A stretch of 64,000 nucleotides of DNA from CAWDCV01 sp963728125 (GTDB lineage: Bacteria; Actinomycetota; Actinomycetes; CAWDCV01). Location: contig CAVSIZ010000010.1 in NCBI GenBank assembly GCA_963728125.1, forward strand, positions 1 through 64,000, in the 5' to 3' direction. Shown piece after piece: positions 35,809 to 43,636 of this stretch. Each line of letters starts with the position of its first letter. Within the stretch, counting starts at the first letter, position 1. Under the pieces are notes generated by a model. That model saw only the letters and a list, made by a program, of their open reading frames with translations, made no database searches and had not been told where the DNA came from. Position numbers and translations under genes: made by a program.

Positions 35809-37248
35809 TCACCAGGCCCGGCCGTGAAGGATGACGGTCTTCTCCTCGGTCATCTCGGCGACGGCGGTGCGGAAACCCTCTTTGCCGATCCCGGAGGCCT
35901 TCAGACCGCCGTAGGGCATGAGGTCGGCTCGCCAGAGCGGGGTCCAGTTGATGTGGATGACGCCGGCGTCGATCTGCCGCATAGCGCGGACGGCGCCGGC
36001 GACGTCGCTCGTGAACACGCCGGCGCCAAGCCCGTACGGCGTCGAGTTGGCCTGGCGGATCGCCTCGGTCCAATCGGCAGCAGTGGAGACCGCGACAGCG
36101 GGACCGAACAGCTCGTCCTGGTTCAGCGGCGCGGCCGGGTCGACGTCGGTGACCACGGCGGGCGAGACTTGCGCGCCGTCACGCTCGCCGCCGATGACCA
36201 GTCGGGCGCCGCCGTTGACAGCGTCGCGGATGGCGACCTCGACGCGCTGGGCCTCGGCGGTGGAGATGAGGGTGCCGAGTCGGGTGGTCTCCAGGGACGG
36301 ATCGCCGACCGGGATGGCGCGGACCTTGGGGACCAACGCGTCGAGGAAATCGGCGTGAATCTCGGGCGTGGTGATGACGCGCTGCACGGATATGCAGACC
36401 TGGCCGGCGTTGACGTACCCGCCGAGAGAGATCGCGTCGGCGGCGGCCTCGAGGTCGGCGTCCGGCAGGATGATCACCGGGCAGGAAGCACCCAACTCCA
36501 GGGACAGCTTCTTGACTCCGGCCACCCGAGTGATGTGCTCGCCGACAGCGGTCGAGCCGGTGAAGGACACCTTGCGGACCCGCGGATCCGCGACCAGCGT
36601 GTTCCCCAGCTCACCACCGGGGCCGGTCAGCACCGACAGCACTCCCTCGGGCAGGCCGGCGTCGACGAACGCCTGCGCCAGTGCCAGCGCAGTCAGCGGT
36701 GTGGCCCGGGCCGGCTTGAGCACCACCGCGTTGCCGGCCGCGAGTGCCGGAGCGAGTTTGTGCAGGACGAGCAGCGACGGGTAGTTGAACGGGGTGATCG
36801 CGACGACAACGCCGCATGGTTGGCGCAGCGTGAAGCCGATCTTGTCCTGGCCGGTCCCGCGGTTGGCGTCCAGCGGGAGGGTGTCTCCGTACAGCTGGGT
36901 CCCCTCGTAGCCGGCCAGCCGGATCATGTCCCCGGCTCGGCCGACTTCGGCGCGCGCCTCGCTGATCGTCTTGCCGTTCTCCGCGCACAGCAGCGCGGCA
37001 ATGTCACCGGCACGCTCCTCTACGAGTGCGGCCGTGCGGAGCAGCACATCGTGGCGCTGGTGGGCAGGAGTCTCCCGCCATACCGCGGCGCCGCGTTCCG
37101 CCGCCGCGAGCGCTCGGTCGGCGTCCGCGGCGGCGGCGACCGCCACCTGTCCGACCACCCGCCCGTCGAAGGGAGAATGAACGTCCTCGGTGGTTCCGCT
37201 CGCCGCGGAACCAGGCGTGCCACCGATGAGAAGCTGACCGTCGGGCAT
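35809..37248 (-). CDS. NAD(P)-dependent aldehyde dehydrogenase
   Basis: A 479-aa ALDH with ITPFNYPSLLVLHKLAPALA, the general-base Glu in KKLSLELGASCP and the catalytic Cys in YVNAGQVCISVQR. It is therefore a hydrolytic (acid-forming) ALDH, unlike the acylating IolA. The group resembles succinate-semialdehyde, glycolaldehyde or lactaldehyde dehydrogenases. In this operon it may oxidise the aldehyde of 5-deoxy-glucuronate or an aldol product. ATG 37248 with GAGGT is chosen. GTG 37281 would overlap the upstream stop. Confidence 0.85.
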   Translation of the reverse strand: MPDGQLLIGGTPGSAASGTTEDVHSPFDGRVVGQVAVAAAADADRALAAAERGAAVWRETPAHQRHDVLLRTAALVEERAGDIAALLCAENGKTISEARAEVGRAGDMIRLAGYEGTQLYGDTLPLDANRGTGQDKIGFTLRQPCGVVVAITPFNYPSLLVLHKLAPALAAGNAVVLKPARATPLTALALAQAFVDAGLPEGVLSVLTGPGGELGNTLVADPRVRKVSFTGSTAVGEHITRVAGVKKLSLELGASCPVIILPDADLEAAADAISLGGYVNAGQVCISVQRVITTPEIHADFLDALVPKVRAIPVGDPSLETTRLGTLISTAEAQRVEVAIRDAVNGGARLVIGGERDGAQVSPAVVTDVDPAAPLNQDELFGPAVAVSTAADWTEAIRQANSTPYGLGAGVFTSDVAGAVRAMRQIDAGVIHINWTPLWRADLMPYGGLKASGIGKEGFRTAVAEMTEEKTVILHGRAW

Positions 37249-37277
37249 GCTGCGACCTCGCAATCCTGAAGAGCGGT

Positions 37278-38459
37278 TCACACGCCGACCCAGCGCTGCT
37301 CGGCCTGCGAACGCAGCGCGGCGTCGACGAGCCGCGCGGTGCGCACCATCTCGGTGATGGTCGCGCCGTGGGGCTTGCCGGTGGCGATGAAGTCGAGCAG
37401 CCGCTTGGCCTCGATGACCTTCAGGTCGTCGAAGCTGAGCGGGATCGCGGTGTCGGGCTGGAAGGCGCCGGACTCGCCATCAGAGGGCCCCATGATGCGG
37501 GTGGACCACGTCGCGGCCTGGTAGTCCTGGTCAAGGCACACTCGCAGTTCGCCCATGCGCCGGAAGTCCCACGCCAGGGCGCCGGTGCTGCCGTGAACCT
37601 CGAGGACGTAGGCGTTCTGCTCGCCCACCGAGGCGCGGCTGGCCTCGAGGCTGCCCTTGGCCCCGTCGGCGAACCGCAGCATCGTGAGCAGGTAGTCCTC
37701 GTTCTCCACCGGCCGCAGGGGGCCGCCGGCGCCGCGGGAGAAGTGGGAGGCGGCGCCGACCGGCCGGGGCCGCTCGGTGATGAACGTCGAGGTTTCGGCG
37801 AACACTTCGCTGATGGGGCCGACGACGTACTGGGCGAGGTCGAGGCCGTGCGACGCGAGATCGCCGGTGACGCCGGTGCCGGCCAGGTCACGCGTAAACC
37901 GCCAGGTCAACGCGCCCTCCGGGTGGGCGCAGTAGTCACCGAGCATCGACACCCGGACATGGCGCACCTGGCCCAGGCGGCCGGCGGCGACCAGGTCGCG
38001 CGCCAGCTCCACCGCGGGCGCATTGCGGTAGTTGAAGCCCACCGCTGAGCAGACGCCCGCCTCCGCAACGGCCGCGGCGATCTGCTCGGTCTCCTGCAGA
38101 TTGCGGCCGGCCGGCTTCTCGACCCACACGTGCTTGCCGGCTCGCGCTGCGGCCACGGCTACGTCGCGGTGGGTGAAGTTCGGGCCGGCGACGCTGACCA
38201 GGTCGACATCCTCCCTGGCCACCAGTTCGCCCCAGTCGGTCGTCGTGAGGGACGCGCCTAACACCGTGCTTGCGTAGTCGAGCCGCCCGTCGTCGGCGGT
38301 GTCGGCGACCGCGACCAGCCGTGGTCGCAGCTCCAGGTCGGGGTAGTGCTGCAGGACCCGGCTCAGCGCCTTGGCGTGCACCTGTCCCATCCAGCCGAAG
38401 CCGACGATGCCGACGTTGACGGTGTCCACGGTGCGGGCGGTACGGGCGGTCTGTGGCAT
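37278..38459 (-). CDS. Gfo/Idh/MocA-family oxidoreductase
   Basis: A 393-aa protein. VNVGIVGFGWMGQVHAKALS, WVEKPAGRNLQETEQIAAAV (EKP) and GVTGDLASHGLDLAQYVVG (active-site His) place it in the family. It has a long C-terminal beta-domain with RVCLDQDYQ and GESGAFQPD. It probably oxidises a cyclitol or sugar acid and forms a pair with the next paralogue 8 nt upstream. Confidence 0.83.
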   Translation of the reverse strand: MPQTARTARTVDTVNVGIVGFGWMGQVHAKALSRVLQHYPDLELRPRLVAVADTADDGRLDYASTVLGASLTTTDWGELVAREDVDLVSVAGPNFTHRDVAVAAARAGKHVWVEKPAGRNLQETEQIAAAVAEAGVCSAVGFNYRNAPAVELARDLVAAGRLGQVRHVRVSMLGDYCAHPEGALTWRFTRDLAGTGVTGDLASHGLDLAQYVVGPISEVFAETSTFITERPRPVGAASHFSRGAGGPLRPVENEDYLLTMLRFADGAKGSLEASRASVGEQNAYVLEVHGSTGALAWDFRRMGELRVCLDQDYQAATWSTRIMGPSDGESGAFQPDTAIPLSFDDLKVIEAKRLLDFIATGKPHGATITEMVRTARLVDAALRSQAEQRWVGV

Positions 38460-38467
38460 GGCTCCAC

Positions 38468-39490
38468 CTAGCGGAGTTCGTCGAGGCGTACGGGGCGGTG
38501 CTCACGCGCGGAGCGAGTAGCGGCTTCCGCGACGAGGGACGCTTCGACCGCGTCGTGCAGGGAGCAGGGCGAGGGTCGGTCACCGGCGACAACGTCGACG
38601 AAGGCGGCGAGCTCAGCGCGGAAGGCGTCGGCGAACCGGTCCATGAAGAAGTCCCACGGCTGGCCGCCGGGGAAGGCGATGCCAGGGTCGGCGGAGCGCA
38701 GCGGGGTGCGCTCGTCGAGTCCGGCGGCCACGGAGTCCTGCGTGCCGAGCAGCTCGAGCCGCACGTCGTGTCCGCGCCCGTTGGTTCGGGTGTTGGAGAC
38801 GACGGCGAGCGTCCCCTCGCTGAGAGTGAGGATGCTGGCGGCGGTGTCGGCGTCGCCTGCGGCGGCGATGTAGTCGACGGTCTGGTTGGTACCAACCGCC
38901 ACGACCTCGACGACTTCCTGGCCGGTTGCCCATCGCACCGAGTCGAAGTCGTGAATGGCACAGTCGTGGAAGATGCCCCCGGAAGCCCGGATGTAGTCGG
39001 CCGGTGGGGGCGCCGGATCGAGGGTGGTCGAGCGGACGGTGTGCAGCCGGCCGAGCCGCCCGGCCAGCAGATCCTCGCGGGCGGCCAGGTAGGCCTGATC
39101 GAACCGCCGCGGGAAGCCGATCTGCACGGGTACGTCGGTGCCGGCGAGCTCGTCGCGCAGGGCAGTGGCCTCCGCCGCCCGCAGGGCGACCGGCTTCTCG
39201 CAGAAGGTCGGCGTTGAGTGCGCTACACAGGCGCGGATCAGCCGGGCGTGGGTGGGGGTTGAGCTGGCGATGACAACGCCGTCCACGCCCTTGTCCAGCA
39301 TGTCATCAGGAGTGGAGACGACTGTCACCTCGACCGCGGCGTCTGGCCCGGCGACGACATCGGCGGCGACCTGCTCTGCGAGCCCCGGCACGGCGTCGGT
39401 GACGAGCAGCTCCCGGACGGCTGGCAAGGCCGCCAGGGTGCGGGCATGGAAGGCACCGATGCGGCCGAGGCCGATCAGTCCGATGCGCAC
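38468..39490 (-). CDS. inositol 2-dehydrogenase-like oxidoreductase
   Basis: A 340-aa Gfo/Idh/MocA enzyme close to IolG: MRIGLIGLGRIGAFHARTLA, TFCEKPVALRAAEATAL (EKP) and ASGGIFHDCAIHDFDSVRW (His-x3-His-Asp). This HDxxIHDFD segment is typical of inositol dehydrogenases. It could feed the second IolE with an inosose from another stereoisomer. It is the second gene of the leftward operon. Confidence 0.85.
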   Translation of the reverse strand: MRIGLIGLGRIGAFHARTLAALPAVRELLVTDAVPGLAEQVAADVVAGPDAAVEVTVVSTPDDMLDKGVDGVVIASSTPTHARLIRACVAHSTPTFCEKPVALRAAEATALRDELAGTDVPVQIGFPRRFDQAYLAAREDLLAGRLGRLHTVRSTTLDPAPPPADYIRASGGIFHDCAIHDFDSVRWATGQEVVEVVAVGTNQTVDYIAAAGDADTAASILTLSEGTLAVVSNTRTNGRGHDVRLELLGTQDSVAAGLDERTPLRSADPGIAFPGGQPWDFFMDRFADAFRAELAAFVDVVAGDRPSPCSLHDAVEASLVAEAATRSAREHRPVRLDELR

Positions 39491-39544
39491 GCTGGGCCTC
39501 CAGGTTCGATGGTGGACGAGGACAGGTACTGCCGCGCGGGGCGC

Positions 39545-40336
39545 CTACTCGTGGGCGCCGGGGATCATTTGGTCCCAGTCGATGACGGAGCCGGTCACCA
39601 CGCCGGATCGGGAGGAGAGCAAGAACACGACGAAGTCGGCGATCTCGTCGACCTGGCCGAGCTTGCCCATGGGCAGACCCGCCGCGGCCTTTGCGACCCA
39701 GTTGTCATCGGCGCCGTGGAACTGCCGCTGGGTGACGTCTTCGCCGTCGCTCTCCGTCCAGCCGATGTTGACGCCATTGATGCGGATCCGATCCCAGCGA
39801 TGGGCAAACGCCGCGTTGCGCGTGAGCCCGATCAGGGCAGCCTTCGACGTCACGTAGGGCGCGAGGTACGGCTGGCCGCCGTGCGCGGACATGGTGATGA
39901 CATTGACGATCGAGCCGCCGGCACCCCGCCGCACCATGTCGCGGACGGCGCCCTGCATCAGGAAGAACACAGCCCTGGTGTTCACTGCGATGTGCTGGTC
40001 GAACAGCTCCGGCGTGGTGTCGAGCAGCGAGCCCCGGGTGGTCAGCCCCGCGCTGTTGACCAGGCAGTCGATCCTGCCGTGCAGCTCGACGGCTCGGGCG
40101 ACCGCGGATAGGCATTGGTCGACCTTCGATACGTCGCACGCCACGTAGTCGGCGCGGGCACCGGTCTCGATGAGTCCGGCCATGAACTTTTCGCCGACGT
40201 CGCGACGGCGCCCAGTCACCACCACCCGCGCGCCGTTGCGCGCGGCCGCGGTGGCGATAGCGGCGCCGAGTCCCTGGGTCCCGCCACTGACCACGACGAC
40301 CTGGTCCTCCAGAAGCGCGTCGTCAAGTTGTGCCAT
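39545..40336 (-). CDS. short-chain dehydrogenase/reductase
   Basis: A 263-aa classical SDR with the cofactor motif VVSGGTQGLGAAIATAA, the CLVNSAGLTTRGS segment, catalytic Tyr/Lys in APYVTSKAALIGLTRN and the long C-terminal substrate loop. GARVVVTGRRRD, with Arg after strand 2, suggests NADP(H), though this is weak evidence. It is the first gene of the leftward eight-gene operon. The ATG follows GAGAGGACGTC. It could oxidise a cyclitol such as a quercitol or an inositol epimer. Confidence 0.83.
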   Translation of the reverse strand: MAQLDDALLEDQVVVVSGGTQGLGAAIATAAARNGARVVVTGRRRDVGEKFMAGLIETGARADYVACDVSKVDQCLSAVARAVELHGRIDCLVNSAGLTTRGSLLDTTPELFDQHIAVNTRAVFFLMQGAVRDMVRRGAGGSIVNVITMSAHGGQPYLAPYVTSKAALIGLTRNAAFAHRWDRIRINGVNIGWTESDGEDVTQRQFHGADDNWVAKAAAGLPMGKLGQVDEIADFVVFLLSSRSGVVTGSVIDWDQMIPGAHE

Positions 40337-40373
40337 GACGTCCTCTCTCAGCAGCCTGCTCGACGGTATGGCG

Positions 40374-40385
40374 TGACTACAGTCA
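40374..40385. promoter_or_regulatory. palindrome TGACTACAGTCA upstream of the second operon
   Basis: 5-bp arms TGACT/AGTCA around a 2-bp centre, 38 nt upstream of the SDR start and between divergent genes. It is a plausible repressor site for the leftward operon. It does not match TGTCCNNACA, so a different regulator is implied. Confidence 0.35.
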
Positions 40386-40432
40386 TCCGGCGCCTCCAAA
40401 CGCCTCAAGAACGCCTCAGCGGCCGGCGGCCC

Positions 40433-40438
40433 TAGGCT
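40433..40438 (+). promoter_or_regulatory. TAGGCT -10 box, leaderless type
   Basis: TAGGCTCGGTG here repeats the Nudix promoter at 6713-6723 letter for letter. A GTG follows at the same 6-nt distance (40445). Confidence 0.5.
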
Positions 40439-40444
40439 CGGTGC

Positions 40445-40498
40445 GTGCAGGGCAAAGTCGACGGTTGGGTCGGCGCCTCGATGGTTGGGTCGCGGTGA
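40445..40498 (+). CDS. 17-codon upstream reading frame resembling the Nudix N-terminus
   Basis: Reads MQGKVDGWVGASMVGSR and stops with TGA overlapping the kinase GTG (GTGA). The first nine codons parallel the Nudix protein's MRGDGDGWV at 6725, and the -10 box is also shared. It may be a decayed Nudix gene start that now acts as a leader coupling translation to the kinase. Confidence 0.4.
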   Translation: MQGKVDGWVGASMVGSR

Positions 40499-41127
40499 TT
40501 GACGGCCCTGTCCTGACGGTGCCGATCGAGCTGATCGAGCGCGCTCGCCGCCTGGCCGCGTCCGGCCGGCGGGTGCTGGGCATCGCCGGAGCGCCCGGAA
40601 CTGGCAAGTCGACGGTGGCCGAGGCGATCGTCAAGGCCCTGGCTCCGGATGCGGCGCTGGTGCCGATGGATGGGTTTCACCTGGCGAGCAGCGAGCTGCA
40701 CCGACTCGGCCGCGCATCACGCAAGGGAGCTCCCGACACCTTCGACGCGGCCGGATACATCGCCTTGCTTCGCCGGCTCAGGTCGGTGGAGGACGACATC
40801 GTCTACGCGCCAGCCTTCCATCGCGAGATCGAGGAAGCGGTGGCCGGGTCCATTCCCATCCCGCGGACAGTTCCGCTGATCGTCACGGAGGGGAATTACC
40901 TGCTGCTGGACACCCACCCGTGGGCAGCGGTTCGCGAGCTGCTCGACGAGGCGTGGTACGTGCAGCAGGACGACGGCGTACGTGTCGAGCGTCTCATCGC
41001 GAGGCACATCGCGTACGGCAAGGAGCCGGACTTCGCCCGGGCCTGGGTCCTGGGCAGCGACCAGCGCAACGCCGAGCTGATCGCCACCTCTCGGCATCGC
41101 GCTGACCTCGTCGTGGAGCTCTCGTGA
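40495..41127 (+). CDS. P-loop nucleoside/sugar kinase family protein
   Basis: A 210-aa kinase of the uridine/pantothenate-kinase-like group. Walker A is LGIAGAPGTGKSTVAEAI. Then come LVPMDGFHLASSELHRLGR (phosphate-acceptor region), VEDDIVYAPAFHREIEEA, PLIVTEGNYLLLD and WVLGSDQRNAELIA. Actinobacterial members are often called nucleoside/nucleotide or fructose kinases. The substrate is unknown. Starting at GTG 40495 gives the usual N-terminus; an in-frame GTG at 40441 is also possible. It overlaps the alcohol dehydrogenase gene by GTGA. Confidence 0.78.
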   Translation: MIDGPVLTVPIELIERARRLAASGRRVLGIAGAPGTGKSTVAEAIVKALAPDAALVPMDGFHLASSELHRLGRASRKGAPDTFDAAGYIALLRRLRSVEDDIVYAPAFHREIEEAVAGSIPIPRTVPLIVTEGNYLLLDTHPWAAVRELLDEAWYVQQDDGVRVERLIARHIAYGKEPDFARAWVLGSDQRNAELIATSRHRADLVVELS

Positions 41128-42140
41128 GTGTTCCCACGACCATGCAGGCGTGGGCCGTCCACACTCCCGGTCCACTCGACACTCGGCCGCTGCGACTAGT
41201 CGAGCGCGCGGTGCCGATCCCGGCGCAAGACGAAGTTCTGCTCGAGATTGAGGCATGCGGTGTCTGCCGCACCGACCTGCACCTCGCTGAGGGCGACCTG
41301 TCACCCCGTCATCCGGCAACCATTCCTGGCCACGAGGTCGTGGGTCGGGTGGTCGACCGCGGCGCAGACGTCGACCGCTTCGACCTCGGCGCCCGAGTCG
41401 GCGTGGCGTGGCTGCGACGAACCTGCGGGCGGTGTCGCTGGTGTCGCCGCGGCCGGGAAAACCTGTGCCCGTGGTCGGCGTACACGGGATGGGACGCCGA
41501 CGGCGGCTTCGCGCCCTACTGCACCGTGCCAGCCGCCTTCGGCTATGTGCTGCCCGACGACGTTGCCGCCCACGACCTGGCGCCACTGCTGTGCTCCGGC
41601 ATCATCGGTTACCGCGCGCTCCAGCGAGCGCGTCTCCCACCCGGCGGCCGCCTTGGCATCTACGGCTTCGGTGCCTCGGCGCACCTCACTGCGCAGGTGG
41701 CGATCGCGCGCGGTGCTCGGGTGCACGTCCTGACCCGGTCCGAATCCGCGCAACAGTTGGCGCTCGACCTCGGTGCCGTCAGCGCCGGGGATGCCGACGA
41801 CGGACCACCGGAACTGCTCGACGCGGCGATCCTGTTCGCCCCTGTCGGGAGCCTCGTCCCCGTGGCGTTGCGCGCTCTTGACCGGGGCGGCCGGCTCGCC
41901 ATTGCGGGCATCTACCTGTCCGACATCCCTGGCCTGTCGTACGAGGATGAGCTGTTCTACGAGAAGGAGCTCGTCAGCGTCACCGCCAACACCCGCGCCG
42001 ACGGCGAGGAGCTGCTGGCGATCGCCGCACAGACCGGATTGCAGGTGCGGGTATCGCGCTACCCCTTCGAGGCGGCCGACGAGGCGCTCGACGACCTCGC
42101 GGCTGATCGGATCACCGGTGCCGCCGTCCTGCAGCTCTAG
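41124..42140 (+). CDS. zinc-dependent alcohol dehydrogenase
   Basis: A 338-aa medium-chain dehydrogenase. Catalytic zinc ligands lie in EACGVCRTDLHLAEG (Cys) and IPGHEVVGRVVD (His). Structural zinc is held by CGRCRWCRRGRENLC, and the cofactor fold is GGRLGIYGFGASAHL. This form (with YTGWDADGGFAPYCT) is close to the AdhA/propanol-preferring group. It forms a two-gene operon with the kinase. Its stop shares a CTAG with the convergent AlkB-like gene. Confidence 0.88.
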   Translation: MSVPTTMQAWAVHTPGPLDTRPLRLVERAVPIPAQDEVLLEIEACGVCRTDLHLAEGDLSPRHPATIPGHEVVGRVVDRGADVDRFDLGARVGVAWLRRTCGRCRWCRRGRENLCPWSAYTGWDADGGFAPYCTVPAAFGYVLPDDVAAHDLAPLLCSGIIGYRALQRARLPPGGRLGIYGFGASAHLTAQVAIARGARVHVLTRSESAQQLALDLGAVSAGDADDGPPELLDAAILFAPVGSLVPVALRALDRGGRLAIAGIYLSDIPGLSYEDELFYEKELVSVTANTRADGEELLAIAAQTGLQVRVSRYPFEAADEALDDLAADRITGAAVLQL

Positions 42141-42787
42141 CTGTCGAACGCCTGCTGTCTCGGTTCGAGGTGAGCGCTATGGCGCAGCGTGACGCTGATT
42201 CGCGGGCCGCGGGCACGGGCCTCTTTGGGCACCGTGTGCTCCCAGTCGTGTTGGCAGGCGCCACCCATCACCACGAGGTCCCCGTGACCGAGGCGGAGCT
42301 CATGGGCCGTCTTTCCCCCGCGTGGTCGAAGCAGGAACCGCCGGCGACTGCCGAGCGAGACCGTTCCCACCAACGGGTTCTGGTGGGTATGCCGATTGCG
42401 GTCGCCGTGCCAGGCGACGCTGTCGCGGCCGTCGCGGTACAGGTTGACCCAGATCCTGTCGAACGCAACGCCATAGCGATCAGACAGCGAGGCGGAGATG
42501 GCGCGCAGCGCGGCCGGCATGTGCGCTCCGTCGACGTCGGTATCCCAGCCCGCAGTCAAGCGCGGCTCGATGACTTTCTTCTCGTACATGTGGACCTCGC
42601 GCTGCCCCCACCGCCCCGACTGCACGAGCTCGGCGAACAGCTCGTCCGACCCGCGGAGCCAACCAGGAGCGACGTCGATCCACGATGCGTCGTCGAGCTG
42701 AATTCGTCGCAGATCCTGAAAGGACACGTCGACCTGTGCGGGGCCATCATCGAGCAGTGACCCCTGCCACGACAGGTCGGGTCTCAC
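42137..42787 (-). CDS. AlkB-like 2-oxoglutarate/Fe(II) dioxygenase
   Basis: A 216-aa protein. VAWHGDRNRHTHQNPLVGTV carries the HxD iron ligands, CQHDWEHTVPKEAR carries the distal His, and GPRISVTLRHS carries the 2-oxoglutarate Arg. It therefore has all active-site residues of the AlkB family, which removes alkyl groups from DNA or RNA bases by oxidation. It overlaps the upstream RNA methyltransferase gene by 4 nt, suggesting co-expression. Confidence 0.87.
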   Translation of the reverse strand: MRPDLSWQGSLLDDGPAQVDVSFQDLRRIQLDDASWIDVAPGWLRGSDELFAELVQSGRWGQREVHMYEKKVIEPRLTAGWDTDVDGAHMPAALRAISASLSDRYGVAFDRIWVNLYRDGRDSVAWHGDRNRHTHQNPLVGTVSLGSRRRFLLRPRGGKTAHELRLGHGDLVVMGGACQHDWEHTVPKEARARGPRISVTLRHSAHLEPRQQAFDS

Positions 42788-43605
42788 AGATCGAGCGTAC
42801 GTCCGGCCAGCGACAAGCCGTAGAACGCGACCGCGGCCGCGGAGCCGACGTTGAGCGAGTCGATGCCGCGGGCCATCGGGATCCGTACACGCACGTCGGA
42901 CTCCGCCAACCAGGCAGGCGGCAACCCTTCGCCCTCGGTGCCGAGAAGGAGCGCGCAGCGCCGGGTGTCCTCGTCCGACAGCTCGGCGAGCGGCGTGGCT
43001 GCGGGATCGGGTGTCAGCGCGAGCAGCTGGAATCCAGCGGTACGCAGGTCGCGCAGGCCGCTCCCGGACTCCTCGAAGCGGGCGTACGGCATCGACAGGA
43101 CGGCACCCATCGATACACGCACCGCGCGGCGGTAGAGCGGGTCGGCGCAGTCCGGGCTGAGGACGACGCCGTCCATGCCCAGCGCGGCGGCAGCGCGAAA
43201 GATGCTTCCGACGTTCTGGGGGTCGACGAGGTCGTGCAGCACTGTCAGACGCTGGGCGTTACGCGCCAGCTGCGACACCGAGAGCAGCGTCGGCCGCGCT
43301 ACCGCCGCCAGCGCGCCACGGTGCACGTGGTAGCCGGTGACACGACGCAGCACTTCGGTCGAGGCGACGTAGACCGGGAGCGTCGGATTACTCTCGACGA
43401 CGTCCTGCAACCCGGCCACCCAGCGCTCCGCAAGTAGTAATGACCGCAGTGCGTTTCCCTCGTCGACCGCTCGCCGGATGATCTTGTCGCCTTCGGCGAT
43501 GAACACGCCGGTGGCCGGCTCCACCCGCCGGCGTAGCGCCGGGTCAGTCAGCCCGACGTAGTCCGCAAGCCGCGGATCCGTCGGGTCATCCACCTGCACG
43601 ATCAC
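42784..43605 (-). CDS. TrmH/SpoU-family RNA methyltransferase
   Basis: A 273-aa enzyme. An N-terminal substrate-binding L30e-like domain (FIAEGDKIIRRAVDEG) is followed by the SPOUT knot: LHDLVDPQNVGSIFRAAAAL (motif 1), LLLGTEGEGLPPAWL (motif 2) and IPMARGIDSLNVGSAAAVAF (motif 3). It should 2'-O-methylate a ribose in tRNA or 23S rRNA using SAM. The exact site is unknown. Confidence 0.88.
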   Translation of the reverse strand: MIVQVDDPTDPRLADYVGLTDPALRRRVEPATGVFIAEGDKIIRRAVDEGNALRSLLLAERWVAGLQDVVESNPTLPVYVASTEVLRRVTGYHVHRGALAAVARPTLLSVSQLARNAQRLTVLHDLVDPQNVGSIFRAAAALGMDGVVLSPDCADPLYRRAVRVSMGAVLSMPYARFEESGSGLRDLRTAGFQLLALTPDPAATPLAELSDEDTRRCALLLGTEGEGLPPAWLAESDVRVRIPMARGIDSLNVGSAAAVAFYGLSLAGRTLDL

Positions 43606-43636
43606 CCGTGGATGGTGTCACCTGGACACTGGACGG

